Part shown: positions 62,215-64,000 of the stretch, piece by piece
How positions within the stretch are numbered: the first letter of the stretch is position 1
Layout: the number at the start of each line of letters is the position of its first letter
Notes under the pieces: generated by a model
Database searches by the model: none
What the model was told of the DNA's origin: nothing
The model's input: the letters and a program-made list of their open reading frames with translations, nothing else
NCBI GenBank assembly: GCA_035719105.1
Contig: DASTGN010000004.1
Span: forward strand, 839,240 to 903,239
Direction: 5' to 3'
Source of the DNA: UBA8389 sp035719105
GTDB lineage: Bacteria > Bacteroidota > Bacteroidia > Bacteroidales > UBA1402
Length of the DNA: 64,000 nucleotides
Made by a program: the position numbers and the translations under genes

Positions 62215-62715
62215 TTATTTAAGGAGTGCGACAACCGGTGCATAATCCGGTTCCTGTGCAATTTCGGGAACTTGTTCGGTGTAGATGACTTTTCCCGATT
62301 CGTCCAAAACGACCACTGCACGTGAGAACAGGCCAGCAAGAGGACCATCTACCATACGTAATCCGTAGTCTTCTCCAAATTTGCGAGCGCGAAGTTCGCT
62401 CAGGGTGACGACGTTGGTCAGACCTTCGGCTCCACAAAAACGGCTCAGAGCGAATGGCAGGTCAACGGAAACACACAGGACGACGGTGTTGCTCATATTG
62501 CCGACCACTTTGTTGAACTGGCGGACAGAAGCTGCGCAAACTCCGGTGTCGACGCTGGGGAATATGTTCAAAACGACTCGTTTGCCGGCATAGTTTGCCA
62601 AACTTACATCGACCAGGTCAGCACCTGTCAAACAAAAATCGGGGGCTTTTGAGCCTACTGCTGGAAGTGAACCGGAGGTCTTAACAGGACCGCCTTTGAA
62701 AGTGATGGTTGCCAT
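62215..62715 (-). CDS. tpx: Thiol peroxidase, atypical 2-Cys peroxiredoxin
   Basis: 166 residues. Peroxidatic Cys in FPSVDTGVCAASVRQF and resolving Cys in ALSRFCGAEGL, both in the Tpx positions. Reduces hydroperoxides with thioredoxin. Confidence 0.95.
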   Translation of the reverse strand: MATITFKGGPVKTSGSLPAVGSKAPDFCLTGADLVDVSLANYAGKRVVLNIFPSVDTGVCAASVRQFNKVVGNMSNTVVLCVSVDLPFALSRFCGAEGLTNVVTLSELRARKFGEDYGLRMVDGPLAGLFSRAVVVLDESGKVIYTEQVPEIAQEPDYAPVVALLK

Positions 62716-62776
62716 AATGCTTTATTTATTAAAGGTTGAAAGCGATGATTCGCCTATTTTGTTTTTGTTGTTTATG

Positions 62777-62806
62777 CAAATATAAAGCGAATATTAATAT
62801 AGCAAA
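62777..62806 (-). promoter_or_regulatory. Promoter of tpx
   Basis: Minus strand TTTG (62803-62806), 18-bp spacer, TATATTTG (62777-62784), a near-canonical Bacteroidetes promoter with a leader of about 60 bases. Confidence 0.65.
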
Positions 62807-62902
62807 TCTATGAAGTGATAGGTTATATTGATGGTATCTATATGATATGTTATTCAAAAACGAACATACTACTTTTTAAACCGAATTGTACCGCTTTTTC
62901 TC

Positions 62903-62910
62903 TATTTTTG
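62903..62910 (+). promoter_or_regulatory. -7 element of the Dabb gene
   Basis: TATTTTTG, an exact TAnnTTTG match, 25 bases before the ATG at 62936. Confidence 0.5.
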
Positions 62911-62935
62911 CAACTAAAATTAAACGAATATCAAA

Positions 62936-63238
62936 ATGATCAAACACATTGTATTTTGGAAACTCAAGGACGAAGCCCTTGGAAACGACAAGGCTACTAA
63001 TGCCTTGATAATCAAGGAAAAACTCGAAGCGCTGAACGGTCAAATCGAAGGTCTGCTAAAATTGGAGATCGGCGTTGATTTTGCCAACGGTCCCATGAGT
63101 GCTGATGTCGCCTTGTATTCCGAATTCGCTACCAAATCGGATCTCGATTTTTATCAAGAACATCCCAAACATAAAGCCGTACAGAGCTTTGTCAAAGACG
63201 TCCGTTCCGATCGCATGGTAGTGGATTATGAAATTTGA
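62936..63238 (+). CDS. Dabb-family (stress-responsive A/B barrel) protein
   Basis: 100 residues, typical length. Starts MIKHIVFWKLKDEA and ends with the DFYQEHPKHKAVQSFV block common to the dimeric alpha/beta-barrel family. Function in bacteria is unclear. The next gene starts 4 bases later. Confidence 0.88.
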   Translation: MIKHIVFWKLKDEALGNDKATNALIIKEKLEALNGQIEGLLKLEIGVDFANGPMSADVALYSEFATKSDLDFYQEHPKHKAVQSFVKDVRSDRMVVDYEI

Positions 63239-63242
63239 TACT

Positions 63243-64000
63243 ATGAAAAAAACTAGTCTTCTTGGAGCCTTGCTATGCATTGTCAGCTTTTACCTGCCTG
63301 CAGCTGTAAAACTTCCCAACGTATTGACTTCCCACATGGTGCTTCAGCGTGATCAACCTGTTCCAATCTGGGGAACGGCATTTCCTGGTGAATCGGTCAC
63401 CGTTTCTTTTGCCGGACAAACCAAAAATGCAATAGCTGCAACCGATGGGCGCTGGATGGTCAATTTGGAACCGATGCATGCGTCCTTTGAACATCGTAAC
63501 CTTCGCATCGTTGCCAACAATCAGGATACCACCTTACAAGATATCTTGGTTGGTGATGTCTGGATTTGTGGAGGTCAATCCAACATGGAATACCCGATGC
63601 GCATTTCCCTGAAAAAATATGCCCCACCTGTTCGCGGAGAAAACGTTGCGGAGAGGGAGTGGAAAAGTGGTGGAAACGCCAATATTCGACTGATATTGGT
63701 CGAAAAAGTTCGTAGCTTGCCCGATTGTACGACCTCTGGTTGGCAAAATTGTTCAGATTCCACCCTTTCTGTATTTTCAGCTTGCGGCTATTTCTTTGGA
63801 AAGAATTTGCAAGAAAAACTCCAAGTGCCCATCGGATTGATTTCCTCCAATTGGGGCGGTACGCGCATTGAGCCTTGGACACCAGGTTCTGTCTATGAAC
63901 AATCACCGATTTTTGCTTCAGAAACAGCCGTGAAGCCCTATAAGATTGACAATAGCGAAGTGGGAAGCCTGTATAACAGCATGATCGAACCTTTGGCTCC
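63243..64000 (+). CDS. Sialate O-acetylesterase-like protein (3' end outside window)
   Basis: The frame is open from the ATG at 63243 to the last base, giving about 252 residues. Signal peptide (MKKTSLLGALLCIVSFYLPAA), N-terminal Ig-like part (LPNVLTSHMVLQRDQPVPIWG) and the start of a SGNH/SASA esterase domain with the nucleophile block DVWICGGQSNMEYPM and PIGLISSNWGGTRIEPWTP. Removes acetyl groups from sialic acid or from plant/host glycans. Probably co-transcribed with the Dabb gene. Confidence 0.88.
   Translation, partial: MKKTSLLGALLCIVSFYLPAAVKLPNVLTSHMVLQRDQPVPIWGTAFPGESVTVSFAGQTKNAIAATDGRWMVNLEPMHASFEHRNLRIVANNQDTTLQDILVGDVWICGGQSNMEYPMRISLKKYAPPVRGENVAEREWKSGGNANIRLILVEKVRSLPDCTTSGWQNCSDSTLSVFSACGYFFGKNLQEKLQVPIGLISSNWGGTRIEPWTPGSVYEQSPIFASETAVKPYKIDNSEVGSLYNSMIEPLA

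Overview
The window is chromosomal DNA of a member of the Bacteroidota, most likely Bacteroidales or a close relative. Supporting features are SusC/SusD transporters, C-terminal type IX secretion (T9SS) sorting domains, lipoproteins with acidic residues after the lipobox cysteine, family-restricted proteins such as DUF3822 and DUF5683, and many upstream regions carrying the Bacteroidetes -7 element TAnnTTTG, some with a TTTG box 18-20 bp upstream. No species can be assigned from sequence alone.

Layout. 1-4.4 kb: the 3' part of a large T9SS-exported repeat protein, a DUF4143 ATPase behind three phased 33-bp repeats, and a tRNA-Pro(GGG). 4.4-18.4 kb: a polysaccharide utilisation locus (two GH144-type endo-glucanases, a LamG lipoprotein, SusD, SusC, a GH3 beta-glucosidase and a membrane-spanning propeller/Y_Y_Y/LuxR regulator). 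The enzyme combination points to beta-1,2-glucan. The regulator is in an operon with aroB. 19.5-23.9 kb: housekeeping genes (cardiolipin synthase, rsmD, DUF3822, RecD-like helicase). 23.9-30.1 kb: a TetR-TolC-MFP-RND efflux operon.

30.2-34.9 kb holds the most interesting system: two short double-glycine-leader peptides, each with a GxxxG motif in its core, a CPBP-family membrane protein, a small HTH protein, a C39-peptidase ABC exporter and an HlyD-type adaptor. This resembles a two-peptide (class IIb-like) bacteriocin locus built for a Gram-negative host. 35.0-39.1 kb is a scarred, AT-rich region: a T9SS cargo gene, the 3' remnant of another secreted-protein gene cut off at an IS3-family element, and a class II Fic protein.

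39.1-43.3 kb: alaS, an M23 peptidase and a MerR regulator. 43.3-52.7 kb: one long leftward gene string, parA-parB-DUF5683-MltD-RSH, with a galactan-degrading pair (GH53, GH2) attached to its end. 52.9-57.9 kb: surE-lpxB followed by a GT39/GtrA/GT2 set likely to decorate envelope glycans. 57.9-60.6 kb: O-acetylhomoserine sulfhydrylase, MscS and GNAT. 60.7-62.2 kb: an AbiE toxin-antitoxin pair. 62.2-64 kb: tpx, a Dabb protein, and the start of a sialate O-acetylesterase-like gene cut by the window end.

How the genes work together: in the PUL, the acidic residues after the lipobox suggest one GH144 and the LamG protein sit on the cell surface, SusCD imports oligosaccharides, and the second GH144 and the GH3 finish degradation in the periplasm. 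The GH53 (surface signal) and GH2 (ordinary signal peptide) form the same kind of two-step arrangement for galactan.
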